A stretch of 64,000 nt of DNA, from NCBI GenBank assembly GCA_964654815.1, contig CAZZLH010000001.1:1-64000 (forward strand). Reading direction: 5' to 3'. The notes under the pieces are model-generated. The model was not told the origin of the DNA. It ran no database searches and saw only the letters and a program-made list of their open reading frames with translations. This document shows, one piece after another, positions 43,947 through 53,150 of the stretch (its first letter is position 1; every line of letters begins with the position of its first letter). A program made the translations under genes and the position numbers. The DNA comes from ZLKRG08 sp964654815 (GTDB lineage: Bacteria; Actinomycetota; Actinomycetes; Nanopelagicales; Nanopelagicaceae).

Positions 43947-44488
43947 AAAAGTTTCTGGCGTCGGTTGCGCTATCGATCCTATTGCCGATAGCGCTGACGG
44001 CGTGCGGAAATTCCAAACAAGTAGCAACCAAGAGTTACGTTGCTGGTAATGGTGCAGTCACTGTTATCAAAGCCGAAAATCGAAAATCGGCTCCAATACT
44101 CTCAGGCAAGACCTTGGATGGGGTGGATCTCAAAGTTGAGACTGGAAAGGTCTCCGTGGTAAATGTTTGGGCATCATGGTGTGCGCCGTGCCGCGCCGAA
44201 GCACCTATCTTGGCTGCGCTTTCACAGAAATATCCAGAGACAAATTTTCTTGGCATCTTGACCCGTGATTCAGAAGTTGCTGCGCGAGCCTTTCAAAAGA
44301 GATTCGCACTGCCATTTCCAACTTTGATCGATGATTCAATATTGGTGGGCTTTAGAGGCACGCTTAGCGCAAATGCCATTCCTACTACCTTGGTAATTGA
44401 TAAAAATGGTCGAGTGGCCGCGCGCATTTCAGGTGCGGTGACCGTAGCCTCTTTGAGTAATTTGATTGAAAAGTTTTCAGCCGAATGA
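43943..44488 (+). CDS. TlpA/ResA-like thiol-disulfide lipoprotein
   Basis: 181 residues, TTG start overlapping the phosphatase stop. A lipoprotein signal ends at LTAC (Cys21), so the protein is anchored outside the membrane. The thioredoxin-fold active site is WCAPC (Cys-Ala-Pro-Cys) in NVWASWCAPCRAEAP, with the cis-Pro at AIPTT. It should keep the apocytochrome c CXXCH cysteines reduced, receiving electrons from CcdA next door. Part of system II cytochrome c maturation. Confidence 0.9.
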   Translation: MKKFLASVALSILLPIALTACGNSKQVATKSYVAGNGAVTVIKAENRKSAPILSGKTLDGVDLKVETGKVSVVNVWASWCAPCRAEAPILAALSQKYPETNFLGILTRDSEVAARAFQKRFALPFPTLIDDSILVGFRGTLSANAIPTTLVIDKNGRVAARISGAVTVASLSNLIEKFSAE

Positions 44489-45231
44489 TCGAGCAATTAG
44501 TCAATTACTTACTCTCGGGCACTCTCTTTCTGGCGCTGCCAATCGCAATTTTGGCCGGTTTGATCTCATTTGCCTCTCCTTGTGTTATCCCGCTCGTGCC
44601 TGGCTATCTAACTTATGCAGCCGGATTCTCTAAGGCCCGAGGTCGATTATTAGCCGGATCAATGCTCTTTGTCCTTGGCTTTACCGCACTCTTTATAACT
44701 TATGGTGCGCTCTTTGGCGGCTTAGGGAATCTGATCTCGGCAAATGAGAAGACGTTGATGCGTTTCTTAGGAGTATTTACGATCCTTATGGGCTTGATAT
44801 TTATGGGTCGAATCAATTTGCAGCGCTCTTTTAAATTCTCCAAGCTAAATCAGGCATTTAGCAATTCACTTGGAAGCGGATTGTTCGGTGCACCTATTTT
44901 GGGTTTTCTCTTTGGCTTGGGTTGGACCCCATGTATTGGACCTGCTTTGGCGGCAGTCCAAACTCTGGCATTGGAAAGTTCCAGTGCGGCTCGTGGCTCG
45001 ATACTCTCAGTTGGATATTGTTTTGGACTCGGCGCTCCATTTATCGCTACCGGTCTCTTCTTCGATAAGTCAGCTGCAATTCGTAAGTACTTAACTCGCA
45101 ACGGAGAGCGCATCGCATTCTTTGGCGGATTACTTTTGATAATAATTGGATTGACTCAAGTACTCGGACTTTGGGAGCACTTCATGAATTCGCTTCGTGG
45201 TTTGATAACTGGATTTGAGCCGGTGCTATGA
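44485..45231 (+). CDS. ccdA: Cytochrome c biogenesis protein CcdA
   Basis: 248 residues with six hydrophobic segments. It carries reducing power across the membrane to the thioredoxin-like lipoprotein. Conserved Cys residues lie in SFASPCVIPLVPGY (first) and LGWTPCIGPALA (second), the standard pair of CcdA. ATGA overlap upstream and 4 bp overlap with resB downstream. Confidence 0.94.
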   Translation: MIEQLVNYLLSGTLFLALPIAILAGLISFASPCVIPLVPGYLTYAAGFSKARGRLLAGSMLFVLGFTALFITYGALFGGLGNLISANEKTLMRFLGVFTILMGLIFMGRINLQRSFKFSKLNQAFSNSLGSGLFGAPILGFLFGLGWTPCIGPALAAVQTLALESSSAARGSILSVGYCFGLGAPFIATGLFFDKSAAIRKYLTRNGERIAFFGGLLLIIIGLTQVLGLWEHFMNSLRGLITGFEPVL

Positions 45232-46685
45232 GTAATATCGAATTAGGTTTCGTAGGTAGCGCCAGATTCTTATGGCGTCAATTAACCAGCATGCGGACCG
45301 CTCTGATTTTATTATTGTTGACCGCTTTGGCGGCAATCCCAGGTTCTTTATTGCCACAGCGCACTGCTGGTCCAATCCCAGTGCAAGATTTCTTTAACGC
45401 CAACCCTGATCTGGCGCGCTTCTTAGATAAATTATGGATGTTTGATGTTTATGGCTCACCATGGTTTAGCGCTATTTATATATTGCTATTTATCTCGCTG
45501 ATTGGTTGTGTGATACCTCGGACCTTCGAACATGCCAAAACTATTAAGGCCGCGCCTCCAGTGGCGCCTAGTCGACTGGAGCGGATGGAGCATTACCAGA
45601 GCTTCACTGGTGATTTGAAGACTGCTGAAGCGTTTTTGAAATCCAAGGGTTTTCGAGTCCGACATGAAGAGAATTGGGTCAGCGCTGAGAAAGGCTACAT
45701 TCGTGAAGTTGGAAATCTTCTATTCCACCTCTCGCTAATTCTGATACTGCTTGGCGTAAGTGTTGGGTCCCTATTTGGCATGCGGGGAGACTCGATCGTG
45801 AATATTGGAGAGCGATTTACCAATATCCCCACAAATTATGACTCAGTAACTTACGGCAAATTATTTAGCGACAGAATGCTCTCGCCTTTCTCGATCAAAG
45901 CCGATAATTTTGTTGCTAAATACAATCCAATTACAAATCAGCCTGAGGATTACACGCTATTTGTATCAGTTGCAGAGAATCCTGATGCCAAACCGGTTAA
46001 GAAAATAATTAAAGTTAATTCACCATTAGATTTTGGTTGGACCTCGGTATACCTTCAAGCAAATGGCTATTCACCTTTGGTGACGGTCCGTAATGCTAAG
46101 GACGAGATAGTCTTTCAAGGTGCGGTGCCGTTATTGCCACAAGATGCCAATCTCTCTTCAATAGGGGCAATCAAAGTGCCCGACACTTCACCGCAACTTG
46201 GCTTTGTAGCCTCCTTCTTCCCAACAATTGATGAGCAGAAAGGAGAGGCGGCCAGAAGCGCTTATCCCGAAGCCTTAGACCCTCGATTATTTATCGCAAC
46301 TTATGTGGGAGATCTCCAGCTTGACAATGGCATTCCACAATCAGTTTACAAACTCAATACACAGAAGATGGATCAGATTGGACTTACCAAATTAAAGGTA
46401 GGAGAGCGCTATACCTTTGATGAGGGTTCCCTCACATTTGAAGGTTATGTGCCTTGGGTTAACTTGAATATCGTACGAGATCCCGGAAAAGGGGTCGCAT
46501 TGATTGGTGGAATTCTCGCAATTCTAGGATTATTGGCTTCGTTGTTCACCCGCCATCGCAGAATTTGGCTCCGCAGCAACGGCTCGCAATTGGAGATTGC
46601 TGGCCTTGCCAAGAACGCCGCGCCTGGTTTGGCAGATGAAATATCGACAGTAGTTAAGAATTTAACCCGCAGTAATCAGAATTAA
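45228..46685 (+). CDS. resB: Cytochrome c biogenesis protein ResB
   Basis: 485 residues. Together with CcsB it forms the system II heme-lyase complex. Membrane helices at ~20-45, ~75-95, ~150-175 and ~420-440 flank a large extracytoplasmic domain, as usual for ResB. The LPQRTAGP segment after the first helix matches the family. It is separated from ccsB by 36 bp with GGAGT-like ribosome binding (CAGGAG). Confidence 0.9.
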   Translation: MSNIELGFVGSARFLWRQLTSMRTALILLLLTALAAIPGSLLPQRTAGPIPVQDFFNANPDLARFLDKLWMFDVYGSPWFSAIYILLFISLIGCVIPRTFEHAKTIKAAPPVAPSRLERMEHYQSFTGDLKTAEAFLKSKGFRVRHEENWVSAEKGYIREVGNLLFHLSLILILLGVSVGSLFGMRGDSIVNIGERFTNIPTNYDSVTYGKLFSDRMLSPFSIKADNFVAKYNPITNQPEDYTLFVSVAENPDAKPVKKIIKVNSPLDFGWTSVYLQANGYSPLVTVRNAKDEIVFQGAVPLLPQDANLSSIGAIKVPDTSPQLGFVASFFPTIDEQKGEAARSAYPEALDPRLFIATYVGDLQLDNGIPQSVYKLNTQKMDQIGLTKLKVGERYTFDEGSLTFEGYVPWVNLNIVRDPGKGVALIGGILAILGLLASLFTRHRRIWLRSNGSQLEIAGLAKNAAPGLADEISTVVKNLTRSNQN

Positions 46686-46721
46686 AGCAGAAGTAGTAAT
46701 TAGTAATAAACAGGAGTAATC

Positions 46722-47578
46722 ATGAGTAGCGAGAGCTGGGCTTATCTCTCTAATGACTTGGTTTATGCCAGTATGGCGATTTACACCTTGGCATTTCTGG
46801 CGCATGCTTACGAAACTGCATGGTCAGTTCGCAACCCGGTTAATCGTGATGAGACCCAAGGCAATTTGCTAGTTAAAACCTTGGATTACACCAAGACTGA
46901 GAAGGTGGCGCGAATTGCAACTGCGCTAATGATCCTAAGCACTCTATTGCTCTTTGGCGGCGTAGTGGCTAGAGGAATTTCTGCTGGGCGTGTGCCGTGG
47001 AGCAACATGTATGAATTCTCTATTACTGGTGCGTTGGCATTTAGCGTTGCCTATTTGGCGACTTTACGTAAATATGATTTGCGCTGGTTGGGATTACCAG
47101 TTTCTATCTTTATCTTGTTGACGCTCGGAACTGCGGTTACCGTGCTCTATCGCCCGAGCGCTCCTTTGGTGCCGGCGCTTGATTCAATTTGGTTGGTAAT
47201 TCACGTATCGGCTGCGATTATCTCGGGCGGCGTATTCTTTTTAGCCAATGTGATCTCGGGAATGTATCTCTGGTTGGACTCAATAGAGAAGAAAGGTGGT
47301 CGTAATCCTTGGGCAAGACGGCTGCCTGAATTAGAGACTTTGGATCAACTTGCCTATCGATTAGTGGCCTTTGTATTTCCGCTTTGGACCTTTGCGGTAA
47401 TTGCAGGAGCGATCTGGGCCGAACATGCATGGGGGCGTTACTGGGGCTGGGATCCAAAAGAGACTTGGGCCTTCATCACCTGGGTGGCATATGCCGCTTA
47501 TTTACATGCGCGCGTAACTGTTGGTTGGCGCGGACGTAAAGCTGCTTGGTTATGTTTGTTAGCTGGCTCTACTTTTAT
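46722..47578 (+). CDS. ccsB: Cytochrome c maturation protein CcsB, 3' end in gap
   Basis: System II heme-handling protein (ResC/CcsA family), about 286 residues visible before the 100-N gap. The tryptophan-rich WWD heme site is present: WGRYWGWDPKETWAFITW. Helices before and after it fit the family; the final ~20 residues, including the last conserved His, lie in the gap. The sequence after the gap stops at once in several frames, so no reliable end can be given. It completes the ResA-CcdA-ResB-CcsB set. Confidence 0.9.
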
Positions 47579-47678
47579 NNNNNNNNNNNNNNNNNNNNNN
47601 NNNNNNNNNNNNNNNNNNNNNNNNNNNNNNNNNNNNNNNNNNNNNNNNNNNNNNNNNNNNNNNNNNNNNNNNNNNNNN
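47579..47678. other. Assembly gap of 100 N within ccsB
   Basis: Exactly 100 N bases. The length is probably a placeholder. It removes the end of ccsB and perhaps part of the following intergenic space. Confidence 0.99.
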
Positions 47679-47689
47679 TTTTGATTTAT

Positions 47690-47941
47690 TTATAGACCTT
47701 TTAAGAAATCAGGATCATCATCTGGGCCGATGGGTCCGCGCTTCTTAGGCGGTTTCTTTACGCGAGTCTTACCTGCTATCAACCAAGCAATCGGACCAAT
47801 TGGCACCAACAAGATACTGACTAAGACCCAAGCCCACTTTGGCAGAAGTTTGATGTTTGTCTCGTCAGCACGAGAGATATCAATAAGCGCATAGATTGCA
47901 AGTGCTATCGGTAATACATACATCAAAAGTATTCTCACCAT
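47690..47941 (-). CDS. Small PLDc_N-domain membrane protein
   Basis: 83 residues: two helices (~5-20 and ~35-58) with the PLDc_N pattern (phospholipase D nuclease N-terminal) LPKWAWVLVSILLVPIGPIAWLIAG, then a Lys/Pro-rich tail. It lacks any nuclease domain. A Shine-Dalgarno GGGAGGG occurs about 5 nt before the ATG. Such proteins lie beside menaquinone genes in many Actinobacteria; the function is unknown. The gap ends 11 bp downstream of its stop. Confidence 0.8.
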   Translation of the reverse strand: MVRILLMYVLPIALAIYALIDISRADETNIKLLPKWAWVLVSILLVPIGPIAWLIAGKTRVKKPPKKRGPIGPDDDPDFLKGL

Positions 47942-48012
47942 TGCGCCCTCCCGCTTGTAAAGAAAATCCAGATCTAGAGTTCAAACCCAGAGGCTTAGTC
48001 TAATGCTTAAAT

Positions 48013-48849
48013 TTATAGGTTAAAGATGCTGCCAACGAAGATCAACAAGCCCATGATTGCTTGCAATCGACCGGTTGCACCTAACACCGAGATCAACTCT
48101 TGACCCTTTTTGAACTTTATCTCATTCAATAGTTTCATAGCTGGAAATATTCCCAAGACCGCCAACGTAGAGATAGTAAATCCAGTCACGATGGTAAAGA
48201 AGATGAGCAACATAAAGAATCGCCTAGCTCGGGTATCTCCAATCCTGACTGCTAAGGTCATCTTGCCAACAGCTTTGTCACCCTCGATATCTCTGATGTT
48301 ATTTACCATCAATAATGCGCAAGCTATCGAGCCATTCGATATGGCTGCGACAATCGACTCGACTGTGATCTGCCCAGTTTGGCCATAATAGGTGCCAATC
48401 GTTGCCACCAACCCGAAGAAGATAAAGACATATAACTCGCCTTGGGCACGATACCCATAGGGTCTTTCACCACCGGTATATCGCCAAGCGGAGATGATTG
48501 CGATCAATCCAATCACCAAAAGCCAGAGTGAGCTGCGCAGGGCATATATCGAACCGCTAACTGCAGCAACTGCAAATGCGATGTATGCCGCGCGTTTTAC
48601 CGATTCAGGAGTAGCTAAGCCACTAGCTACTAATCGCGTTGGCCCAATGCGTTCTTGGTCTGTGCCTCTGATGCCATCTGAGTAGTCGTTTGCGTAATTC
48701 ACCGCAATCTGCAGGGATAAACCAACCGTCAAAGCAAGAAGGGCATTTAATAAATCGAATTTTGGGTAAGCAATTCCGATTGCGACCAATACCGGTGTGA
48801 TGGCCGCCGGAAGCGTGCGAGGCCTTGCTCCCAGAATCCACTTATTCAT
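48013..48849 (-). CDS. menA: 1,4-dihydroxy-2-naphthoate polyprenyltransferase
   Basis: 278-residue UbiA-family membrane enzyme attaching the isoprenoid tail to dihydroxynaphthoate, giving demethylmenaquinol. The first Asp-rich motif is NYANDYSDGIRGTD, and the second NIRDIEGDKAVGK; the opening ARPRTLPAA is typical of MenA. I chose the ATG at 48849, which overlaps the end of menE by 8 bp; a start six codons earlier lies inside menE. It forms an operon with menE. Confidence 0.94.
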   Translation of the reverse strand: MNKWILGARPRTLPAAITPVLVAIGIAYPKFDLLNALLALTVGLSLQIAVNYANDYSDGIRGTDQERIGPTRLVASGLATPESVKRAAYIAFAVAAVSGSIYALRSSLWLLVIGLIAIISAWRYTGGERPYGYRAQGELYVFIFFGLVATIGTYYGQTGQITVESIVAAISNGSIACALLMVNNIRDIEGDKAVGKMTLAVRIGDTRARRFFMLLIFFTIVTGFTISTLAVLGIFPAMKLLNEIKFKKGQELISVLGATGRLQAIMGLLIFVGSIFNL

Positions 48850-49807
48850 TTGGGAGTAACTTATCAAGTGCTGCGCGATCCACTTTCTGAAGTGTGGTTC
48901 TTGGGATGGTTTTCACTCTGTATATGTGTTCGGCTTTAATGCCAAAGCTTTCCGATAGGACTGCCTGGATCTGATCATCCGAAACTTCATTTGGCTTGAA
49001 TGATGTGGCGATTTGCAATGCCATGCCCCATTTAGCGCTTTCTTTACCTAACGCGGCATATTCAAAACCAAGCGAGCTCTCTATCTTGCTAAGTGAGAGA
49101 TTCTTGCCACCCGAGATGATCACATCATCGATTCGTCCGGTTACAATTAATTTGCCATCTTGAAACTTGCCGGTATCTGAAGTGACGAAGAAACCATCTT
49201 TAAGAGGTACTCGCGCCAACATTGGGCCTTTGATCTCGATTGTGTCGTTGATGCGCACCTCAACACCCGGTAATGGATGGCCATCATAAACACAGCCACC
49301 GCATGTCTCGGTCATGCCATAAGTGGTGATGCAATTTATTCCGGCGGCCTTTGCGCTACTTAATAATTCAGTAGCGGTAGCGGCGCCACCTACCAACACC
49401 GCTCTACAGCCTTGCAGGTGTGAAAGTAAGACAGCATCACCATGCAGCGCATTGAATAATTGGGTGGGTACGATGCTGGTAAATTCTGCCTTTTCGTTTA
49501 CGGTCACTGGATCAGTGCCCAATTCAATGCTTCTGACTAAAACATTTATACCTGCGGCATGTTCTGGTGAGAGCAGTAGTGACCAATAATCGCCAGGTTT
49601 TGCGCCCAGATATTCATTTGCGCTTCGCGCACTAAAACGCGCAGCACTTGCTGGAATCAGGATCTCTTTTGGTTTACCAGTTGAGCCACTTGTTGAGATT
49701 GCAATATCTGCATCCAAGTCCAGCGCTTCACCAAGTTCGGCCATGGTTTGTGTAATAGACCACGATTTGTCGTATCTAAAAGGGCTCGACTTTGCTCCAG
49801 TTTCCAT
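48842..49807 (-). CDS. menE: o-Succinylbenzoate-CoA ligase
   Basis: 321 residues, short for the acyl-CoA synthetase superfamily, as in other small actinobacterial MenE proteins. AMP-binding motifs: STSGSTGKPKE (P-loop), TYGMTETCGG, and SDTGKFQDGKLIVTGRIDD. The C-terminal lid is present with a KVDR-like KVDRAAL segment. It activates o-succinylbenzoate for ring closure by MenB. It shares a divergent promoter region with menB; their -10 boxes overlap. Confidence 0.92.
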   Translation of the reverse strand: METGAKSSPFRYDKSWSITQTMAELGEALDLDADIAISTSGSTGKPKEILIPASAARFSARSANEYLGAKPGDYWSLLLSPEHAAGINVLVRSIELGTDPVTVNEKAEFTSIVPTQLFNALHGDAVLLSHLQGCRAVLVGGAATATELLSSAKAAGINCITTYGMTETCGGCVYDGHPLPGVEVRINDTIEIKGPMLARVPLKDGFFVTSDTGKFQDGKLIVTGRIDDVIISGGKNLSLSKIESSLGFEYAALGKESAKWGMALQIATSFKPNEVSDDQIQAVLSESFGIKAEHIYRVKTIPRTTLQKVDRAALDKLLPNE

Positions 49808-49815
49808 GACCCCCG

Positions 49816-49821
49816 TAGGCT
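49816..49821 (+). promoter_or_regulatory. -10 box, leaderless promoter of menBCD
   Basis: TAGGCT lies 7 nt before the menB ATG at 49829. It overlaps the opposite menE box by five bases. Confidence 0.5.
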
Positions 49822-49822
49822 A
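49817..49822 (-). promoter_or_regulatory. -10 box, leaderless promoter of menE-menA
   Basis: Minus-strand TAGCCT lies 9 nt before the menE ATG at 49807. The two boxes together make the near-palindrome TAGGCTA. Confidence 0.5.
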
Positions 49823-49828
49823 AGGTGC

Positions 49829-50698
49829 ATGAGCAAGCCAATCAAGCGAGAGTTTCCCAGCCGCGAGATTCCCAAGTGGATCAAGCGCGCTGAATTTACG
49901 GACATTGTCTACGAAACTGCTGAAGGCATCGCCAAAATCACAATCAATCGCCCAGAGCTACGAAATGCATTTAGACCGCAGACCATCATTGAATTGAAAG
50001 AGGCTTTTGATTTAGCGCGAGATGACGAAGCAGTGGGCGTAGTGATTTTCACCGGAGCGGGCGAGGAGGCATTCTGCTCTGGCGGAGATATCAGCGTTCG
50101 AGGCGATGATGGATATATCGGCGATGACTCTGTTGGCAGCAAAGGTATTGGTCGCTTAAATGTCTTGGATCTACAGATACAAATTCGTCGCATGCCAAAG
50201 CCAGTGATTGCGATGGTGGCCGGCTGGGCAATTGGCGGTGGACATGTGCTACATGTGGTCTGTGATTTAACAATTGCGGCAGAGAATGCAAAATTTGGCC
50301 AGACCGGTCCGATGGTTGGCTCCTTTGATGGTGGATATGGCGCTGGCTTACTTGCACGCCACGTTGGTCAGAAGAAGGCGCGCGAAATTTGGTTCTTAAC
50401 CAGACAGTACGATGCCAGTGAGGCTTTGGAAATGGGATTGGTTAATACCGTTGTGCCAGTAAAAGAGTTAGAGGCAGAGACTGTGCAATGGGCGCGCGAG
50501 ATGCTTCGCAACTCGCCATTGGCGCTGCGTTTACTCAAGGCTGGTTTAAATGCTGCTGATGATGGTCTTGCGGGAGTTCAGCAACTTGCCGGCGATGCCA
50601 CTCTGCTTTTCTATATGACCGAAGAGGGCCAAGAAGGTCGCGATGCATACAAGGAGAAGCGCCCACCTAACTTCGGGAAATATCCAAAGCGTCCTTGA
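49829..50698 (+). CDS. menB: 1,4-dihydroxy-2-naphthoyl-CoA synthase
   Basis: 289-residue crotonase-fold enzyme that closes the naphthoquinone ring from o-succinylbenzoyl-CoA. Features: oxyanion loops EAFCSGGD and AIGGGHVLH, the MenB-typical GPMVGSFDGGYG and WFLTRQYDASEALEMGLVN. The ATG at 49829 is preferred over the upstream open frame from 49748, which lies antisense within menE; a leaderless -10 box supports it. The stop overlaps the menC start (TGATG). Confidence 0.95.
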   Translation: MSKPIKREFPSREIPKWIKRAEFTDIVYETAEGIAKITINRPELRNAFRPQTIIELKEAFDLARDDEAVGVVIFTGAGEEAFCSGGDISVRGDDGYIGDDSVGSKGIGRLNVLDLQIQIRRMPKPVIAMVAGWAIGGGHVLHVVCDLTIAAENAKFGQTGPMVGSFDGGYGAGLLARHVGQKKAREIWFLTRQYDASEALEMGLVNTVVPVKELEAETVQWAREMLRNSPLALRLLKAGLNAADDGLAGVQQLAGDATLLFYMTEEGQEGRDAYKEKRPPNFGKYPKRP

Positions 50699-51675
50699 TG
50701 TCCCAGGTAATCGATCGCAAGATTCTGGATGAAGTCCTTGAATCGTTGCAGGTGCTCTCACTTCCGACTAGAACTAACTTTCGCTCAGTAACCAGACGCG
50801 AAGTTGCGCTCTTTAAAGGGCCATATGGTTGGGGCGAATTCTCGCCATTCTTGGAGTATGGCGCCGAGGAAGCGGCAAATTGGTTGGCAAGTGGCATAGA
50901 GGCTGCATTCCAACCGCCGGTAGAGGTTCTGCGCCAAGAGATTGAAATTAATGCCACATTGCCAGCGGTAGATACCAAGGAAGATGTCGCCAATATCTTG
51001 AGTTGGTACCCGGGTGCGAAGGTAGTGAAGATCAAAGTGGGCGATGATTTAGCGCTGGATATGGCACGCATCCGCAATACCTTTGCGGTAAATCCAGAAT
51101 TTCGCATCAGATTAGATGTAAATGGCCGTTGGGACGTAAATCAAAGCAGAGCAGCGGTCGCAGAAATCATCGACGAATTTGGCCTGGAGAGATTTGATTA
51201 CATCGAACAACCGGTCGAGACTTTGGCAGAGTTACGAGAGTTAGATTTGCCAATACCAGTGGTTGGCGATGAGGTGATTCGAAAAGCAGCTGATCCTTTT
51301 GCAATTGATCTGGCGGGCGCAGTCGATATTTTGATGTTGAAGGTCGCGCCACTAGGTGGCATCAGAAGATCCCTCGCCATCGCAGCCCACCATAAATTAC
51401 CTGTCGTAGTTTCAAGCGCCTTGGAATCTGCAGTAGGGATCGCACATGGCATTAGATTGGCCGCAGCGCTACCGGAATTGAAATTTGCCTGCGGATTAGC
51501 TACTGGAAAATTACTTACAAATGATGTTGGAGAGATTCCTATCAATGATGGGAAAGTATCGGTTACCGATATAAGCCCCAGTGGGTTAATCAATTATCAA
51601 GCTACACCGGATCGAGCTAATTGGTGGCAGCAGAGAATCAGAGAGAGTTTTGCAATATGGCAAGCACAAAATTAG
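50698..51675 (+). CDS. menC: o-Succinylbenzoate synthase
   Basis: 325-residue enolase-superfamily enzyme that dehydrates SHCHC to o-succinylbenzoate. The catalytic Lys lies in KVVKIKVG, metal ligands in RLDVNGRWD, EQPVE and GDEVIRK, and a second Lys in DILMLKVAPLGG. The gene overlaps menB by 1 base and menD by 19 bp. Confidence 0.93.
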   Translation: MSQVIDRKILDEVLESLQVLSLPTRTNFRSVTRREVALFKGPYGWGEFSPFLEYGAEEAANWLASGIEAAFQPPVEVLRQEIEINATLPAVDTKEDVANILSWYPGAKVVKIKVGDDLALDMARIRNTFAVNPEFRIRLDVNGRWDVNQSRAAVAEIIDEFGLERFDYIEQPVETLAELRELDLPIPVVGDEVIRKAADPFAIDLAGAVDILMLKVAPLGGIRRSLAIAAHHKLPVVVSSALESAVGIAHGIRLAAALPELKFACGLATGKLLTNDVGEIPINDGKVSVTDISPSGLINYQATPDRANWWQQRIRESFAIWQAQN

Positions 51676-53150
51676 CTCGCACCATAATCCGTGATTTGAT
51701 CGAACATGGAATCACAGATTTTGTACTGAGTCCTGGATCAAGGAATGCACCATTATCAATTGCGCTGTATGAAGCCGAACAGCGCGGTTTAGTGAAATTA
51801 CATATTCGAATCGACGAACGAACCGCAGGATTCTTTGCATTGGGTTTGACCAAAGCTGGCAATCGACCTGCTGCTCTGGTCTGCACTAGTGGCACTGCGG
51901 TCGCTAATTACTATCCTGCATTCTTAGAGGCATTCCATAGCGCTCAGCCACTATTGGTACTAAGCGCTGATCGCCCCGCCAAACTTCGCCAAACCGGTGC
52001 AAATCAAACTACCAACCAGGTTAATTTATTTAATTGCGGCGCTTTTTATGATCTCTCGGAGGCTAATGCCCGATACCAACTATCCTCATTTGGTCCCACT
52101 CATATAAATGTGCAATTCGATGAGCCGCTAATTCCATCGCAGTCAGATTTAGCGCAGCAGAATTGGCTTGATGGGCTAGTAAGTAAAGAGATACCTTCGG
52201 TAAAGAACCCACAAGAGATATTTGTAGTCCCTGAAGGTAAAGGTATTTTGATAATTGGCCACGATGGCGTGGATGTCTCTGATTTTGCAACTCAACTTGA
52301 CGTACCAGTCATCGCGGAGAATCCATTGAGTTATGCAAGTGCCGTGGCTCATGCCTCGCTATTTGGCCAAAACTTAGATATCGATTGGGCGGTTGTGGTT
52401 GGTCGCACCACACTTTCACGAAGCACCAACGCTTTGATTGCGAAAGCTAAATCTGTTTACGTAATTGATCCGAGAGCGCACGCGATCGATCCCAAACGAA
52501 CCGCAACTAAGATTTTCAGCTCGGTTCCTAAAATTTCTGGCAGCGCTGCAAAATGGACTCTCGCTAGTGAATTTATGGAAATTAACGATTGGAGTGAGCC
52601 CGCGGTTGCCCAAACCATCGCGGCTGCTCTACCTATGAGTTCGACGCTCTACCTTGCATCCTCTAGACCAATCCGAGATTTTGAAGCCTTTGCGCGCCCA
52701 AGAGATGGAGTAGAGGTATTCGCTAATCGAGGATTAGCTGGAATTGATGGCAACATCTCAACTGCTATGGGAATTGCCGCAAAACGAGATTGCACATATG
52801 CGGTGCTTGGCGATTTGGCCTTTTTACATGACTTGACGGCGCTGGTTAATAAATCGGAAGTGAAATTAAAACTCATCGTGATAAATAACAATGGTGGTGG
52901 CATCTTCTCAACCTTGCCGCAAGCCCAGGTAGCGGGTTTTGAACGGATATTTGGTACCCCTCATAATCAAGATATCTTCCGTATCGCCAGTTCGTTTGGA
53001 GTACCGGCCACCGAGATTGAGGATTTAAAGGGCTTAAAGGCCTTTATGTCCGCCCCAACAAGGCTGGAGATTGCGATTTTGCAGATGCCAGATCGAAGCT
53101 CTAACGCCGATCTAATAAGAGAGTTAGCTAAGCGCGTTAATTATCGGTAG
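51657..53150 (+). CDS. menD: SEPHCHC synthase MenD
   Basis: 497-residue thiamine-diphosphate enzyme joining isochorismate and 2-oxoglutarate. The catalytic Glu is in RIDERTAGFFALG, and the PP domain shows VLGDLAFLHD with the NNNGGGIFS cofactor loop. The start at 51657 fits the domain boundary (LSPGSRNAPLS follows); the open frame upstream overlaps menC. It overlaps the convergent menF by 27 bp. Confidence 0.94.
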   Translation: MASTKLARTIIRDLIEHGITDFVLSPGSRNAPLSIALYEAEQRGLVKLHIRIDERTAGFFALGLTKAGNRPAALVCTSGTAVANYYPAFLEAFHSAQPLLVLSADRPAKLRQTGANQTTNQVNLFNCGAFYDLSEANARYQLSSFGPTHINVQFDEPLIPSQSDLAQQNWLDGLVSKEIPSVKNPQEIFVVPEGKGILIIGHDGVDVSDFATQLDVPVIAENPLSYASAVAHASLFGQNLDIDWAVVVGRTTLSRSTNALIAKAKSVYVIDPRAHAIDPKRTATKIFSSVPKISGSAAKWTLASEFMEINDWSEPAVAQTIAAALPMSSTLYLASSRPIRDFEAFARPRDGVEVFANRGLAGIDGNISTAMGIAAKRDCTYAVLGDLAFLHDLTALVNKSEVKLKLIVINNNGGGIFSTLPQAQVAGFERIFGTPHNQDIFRIASSFGVPATEIEDLKGLKAFMSAPTRLEIAILQMPDRSSNADLIRELAKRVNYR

